A stretch of DNA of 7,381 bases from the NCBI GenBank assembly GCA_003522145.1, contig DPGD01000007.1, positions 1-7,381 on the forward strand, given 5' to 3'. The position numbers and the translations under genes were made by a program. This stretch comes from Clostridiales bacterium. Its GTDB lineage: Bacteria > Bacillota > Clostridia > Oscillospirales > CAG-272. This document shows, piece by piece, positions 6,222 to 7,381 of the stretch (position 1 is the first letter of the stretch; each line of letters begins with the position of its first letter). The notes under the pieces are model-generated. The model was not told where the DNA came from. It made no database searches and saw only the letters and a list, made by a program, of their open reading frames with translations.

Positions 6222-6420
6222 GCAGTTGCGAGTGCGCTTCCTGTGTGGGCATCCTCGGGTGTCTCGGCGGTACTTGCGGTAGCATTTATATGCGGGTATG
6301 GCGGAATTGGCAGACGCGCTAGATTCAGGTTGCGTCACCTCGGTGACAACCTCTAATTTAGAGAGTGCCCCGCCCTCGGAGAGATCGCTCCGAGTAAAAA
6401 TGGACGATCCAACTTAATAA
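6222..6420 (+). ncRNA. Structured leader RNA upstream of tRNA-Leu, containing a tRNA 5'-half copy (putative)
   Basis: Three folded domains can be drawn by hand. Domain I pairs 6222-6235 with 6270-6283 through a G-U-rich stem with one A-A mismatch, and encloses a hairpin 6248-6253/6258-6263 with loop CTCG. Domain II is a long hairpin, 6300-6374, of about 26 pairs: 6300-6304/6370-6374, 6309-6312/6366-6369, 6319-6325/6355-6361, 6327-6331/6348-6352 and 6334-6338/6343-6347, again with a CTCG loop. Domain III is a perfect 7-bp stem, 6375-6381/6388-6394, directly abutting domain II. There is no convincing ORF with a ribosome site. It is not a T-box, tmRNA, SRP RNA or RNase P RNA by any motif I know. 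Expression and function are unproven, and it could be a recombination scar that happens to fold. Confidence 0.4.
6292..6331 (+). pseudogene. Truncated tRNA-Leu: exact copy of the first 40 nt of the downstream tRNA
   Basis: These 40 bases are identical to 6421-6460, the acceptor 5' strand, D arm and anticodon arm through the first base after the anticodon loop. After 6331 the sequence departs completely: there is no 3' anticodon strand, T arm or CCA. The copy cannot make a tRNA by itself. Its GCGGGTA (6292-6298) could compete for the 3' acceptor strand TACCCGC (6497-6503) of the intact gene in the same transcript. Zero mismatches over 40 bases implies a recent duplication, gene conversion, or selection on the sequence. 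Confidence 0.75.
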
Positions 6421-6507
6421 GCGGGTATGGCGGAATTGGCAGACGCGCTAGATTCAGGTTCTAGTCGGGGTTCCTCGGTGAAGGTTCAAGTCCTTTTACC
6501 CGCACCA
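6421..6507 (+). tRNA. tRNA-Leu (anticodon CAG), complete with encoded CCA
   Basis: The acceptor stem GCGGGTA (6421-6427) pairs perfectly with TACCCGC (6497-6503), followed by discriminator A6504 and an encoded CCA (6505-6507). The D arm is GCG/CGC (6430-6432/6444-6446) with G18G19 at 6438-6439. The anticodon stem CTAGA/TCTAG (6448-6452/6460-6464) encloses loop TTCAGGT, with anticodon CAG at 6455-6457 reading CUG codons. A long class II variable arm (6465-6479) is as expected for leucine. The T arm is GAAGG-TTCAAGT-CCTTT (6480-6496), with one G-T pair at the stem base. All essential parts are intact. Confidence 0.96.
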
Positions 6508-6508
6508 C

Positions 6509-6545
6509 AAAAAGCCTTGAAAACACTGAGTTTTCAAGGCTTTTT
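6509..6545. terminator. Bidirectional intrinsic terminator after tRNA-Leu
   Basis: The 16 bases 6509-6524 are the exact reverse complement of 6530-6545, with loop ACTGA. On the plus strand the GCCTTGAAAAC/GTTTTCAAGGC stem is followed by five T residues, terminating the tRNA transcript two bases after CCA. The five A residues on the left become a T tract on the minus strand, so it should also stop transcription coming from the recombinase gene. Confidence 0.92.
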
Positions 6546-6613
6546 GCTATTCTCCTGCCGTTGTCACACGACTTTCGGGGGCGCATCAACTATGCTTGCG
6601 TGTCTGCCTATTT

Positions 6614-7381
6614 TCAGTTCACGGTGAAGGCTTTCGCGGTAAGTGCGCCGTCCTCATCGTAAATGTCAAGGTGACTGCTGAAGGCGGCTTTGAGGTCAAT
6701 ATTGATCGACAGCTTTCCGCCGCTCTCGTGAATCACGATATTGTCAACAAGTAATCGCAGGTTGTTGTCGCTGACTGCGCCGTCCTTTATGATGCCGTCA
6801 AGGATGTCGATACTGCTTTTCATTTCGGCTTTTCGCTTGCGGATGGTCGTATCATAATCACGGATGGCTTCGATTTCCGCTGTCAGACTTTTGATCTCCG
6901 CCTCGCATTTTTCAAGCATACCCGTATAAATGTCGGCGTGTTCACGGTCACGGATACGCTCCAGAAGTATCTGCTCCTGATCGCTTTTCCGCTGTGCGAG
7001 CCTATCGGTCAGGTTTTTGATCCGCTTCTCGGAGGTGTTTTTCTTTGCAAGCCAGCTTTTTACATCGGTTTCAATCGTCCGGTAATTTGTTTCGGCTTCC
7101 TCCTTAATGGCGATCAGTTCATCGTAAATCAGCTTGTCAAGCGTTGACTCATCAATCCTGTGTGCTGTGCAGTTCTCTTTGCCGTAACGGTGGTAGCCGT
7201 TGCAGGTGTACTCATAGCGCACATTGTCCTTCCAAATACGCTTTCGACAGACAAAGGAGGAGCCGCAGTCCCCGCACTTTATCAGCCCTGTATAGCGGTG
7301 GTGCGGCGCGTTCTGTCCGGCGCGGACATTGCGTTCCACATTGTCGCGGAGTAAAAATTGTGCCTGCTCCCATATCTCTCT
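6614..7381 (-). CDS. Large serine recombinase, C-terminal part (N-terminus beyond right edge)
   Basis: This is the C-terminal 255 residues of a large serine site-specific recombinase, the enzyme that integrates and excises mobile elements or phages. The frame is open to the window edge, so the catalytic serine domain is not visible. The first residues, REIWEQAQFLLRDN, look like the end of the PF07508 recombinase domain. A zinc beta-ribbon follows, with likely ligands Cys36, Cys39, Cys60 and Cys71 of the visible part (CGDCG at 36-40). Roughly residues 80-190 are rich in Lys, Glu and Arg with heptad-like spacing, the coiled-coil insertion typical of this family. The stop is the TGA complementary to 6614-6616. 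A GTG at 7337-7339 lies inside the conserved domain and is not the true start. Its position 107 bp from tRNA-Leu suggests that the end of an integrated element lies nearby. Confidence 0.88.
   Translation of the reverse strand, partial: REIWEQAQFLLRDNVERNVRAGQNAPHHRYTGLIKCGDCGSSFVCRKRIWKDNVRYEYTCNGYHRYGKENCTAHRIDESTLDKLIYDELIAIKEEAETNYRTIETDVKSWLAKKNTSEKRIKNLTDRLAQRKSDQEQILLERIRDREHADIYTGMLEKCEAEIKSLTAEIEAIRDYDTTIRKRKAEMKSSIDILDGIIKDGAVSDNNLRLLVDNIVIHESGGKLSINIDLKAAFSSHLDIYDEDGALTAKAFTVN

Noticed and set aside
6222..6420. T-box riboswitch
   Set aside because: The conserved T-box antiterminator sequence (AGGGTGGNACCGCG type) is absent, and what follows is a tRNA rather than an aminoacyl-tRNA synthetase or amino acid gene.
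6332..6460. Group I or group II intron interrupting tRNA-Leu
   Set aside because: The interval is too short, the P3-P7 core and G-binding site of group I and domain V of group II are not visible, and the downstream tRNA carries its own full 5' half, so there is no split gene to splice.
6427..6627. A 66-residue plus-strand ORF beginning MAELADALDSG
   Set aside because: It is a translation of the tRNA-Leu gene itself and its terminator, a well-known false annotation. It has no ribosome site.

Overview
The window looks like chromosomal DNA from an anaerobic Firmicute, most likely a Clostridia-type gut or sediment organism. That is inferred from AGGAGG-type ribosome sites, consensus sigma-A promoters, ferredoxin-dependent 2-oxoacid metabolism, and a serine recombinase of the kind common on clostridial integrative elements. 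GC content appears moderate. I cannot assign a species.

Layout. (1) Positions 1-638, minus strand: the N-terminal 212 residues of a Na/phosphate cotransporter family protein that runs off the left edge. (2) Positions 639-965: a divergent promoter region with one good promoter for each direction, plus a structured 5' leader on the plus side. (3) Positions 966-5779: a tight six-gene plus-strand operon, korD-korA-korB-korC-sucC-sucD, closed by a hairpin terminator. (4) Positions 5780-6187: a gene-free, pyrimidine-rich stretch with a 17-bp tandem repeat, competing short hairpins and a 109-nt long-range inverted repeat. (5) Positions 6188-6545: a strong extended -10 promoter, a roughly 200-nt structured leader containing an exact copy of the first 40 nt of a tRNA, a complete tRNA-Leu(CAG), and a bidirectional terminator. 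(6) Positions 6614-7381, minus strand: the C-terminal part of a large serine recombinase, cut by the right edge and probably the end of an integrated element.

The operon forms one metabolic unit. KorABCD oxidises 2-oxoglutarate and CoA to succinyl-CoA and CO2 and passes electrons to ferredoxin. SucCD then converts succinyl-CoA to succinate and makes ATP (or runs in reverse for biosynthesis). The pairing gives reduced ferredoxin plus substrate-level phosphorylation from 2-oxoglutarate, or reductive 2-oxoglutarate synthesis if run backwards. The sequence does not show the direction.

The least explained part is the RNA region upstream of tRNA-Leu. Copy 1 of the tRNA 5' half (6292-6331) is followed not by a tRNA 3' half but by sequence that folds back on it, giving a long hairpin of about 26 pairs (6300-6374). 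A second perfect hairpin follows immediately, and a G-U-rich stem precedes it. This could be an undescribed tRNA-mimicking leader RNA, the scar of a recombination event at the tRNA, or a product of template switching. I matched it to no RNA family that I could recognise by eye.
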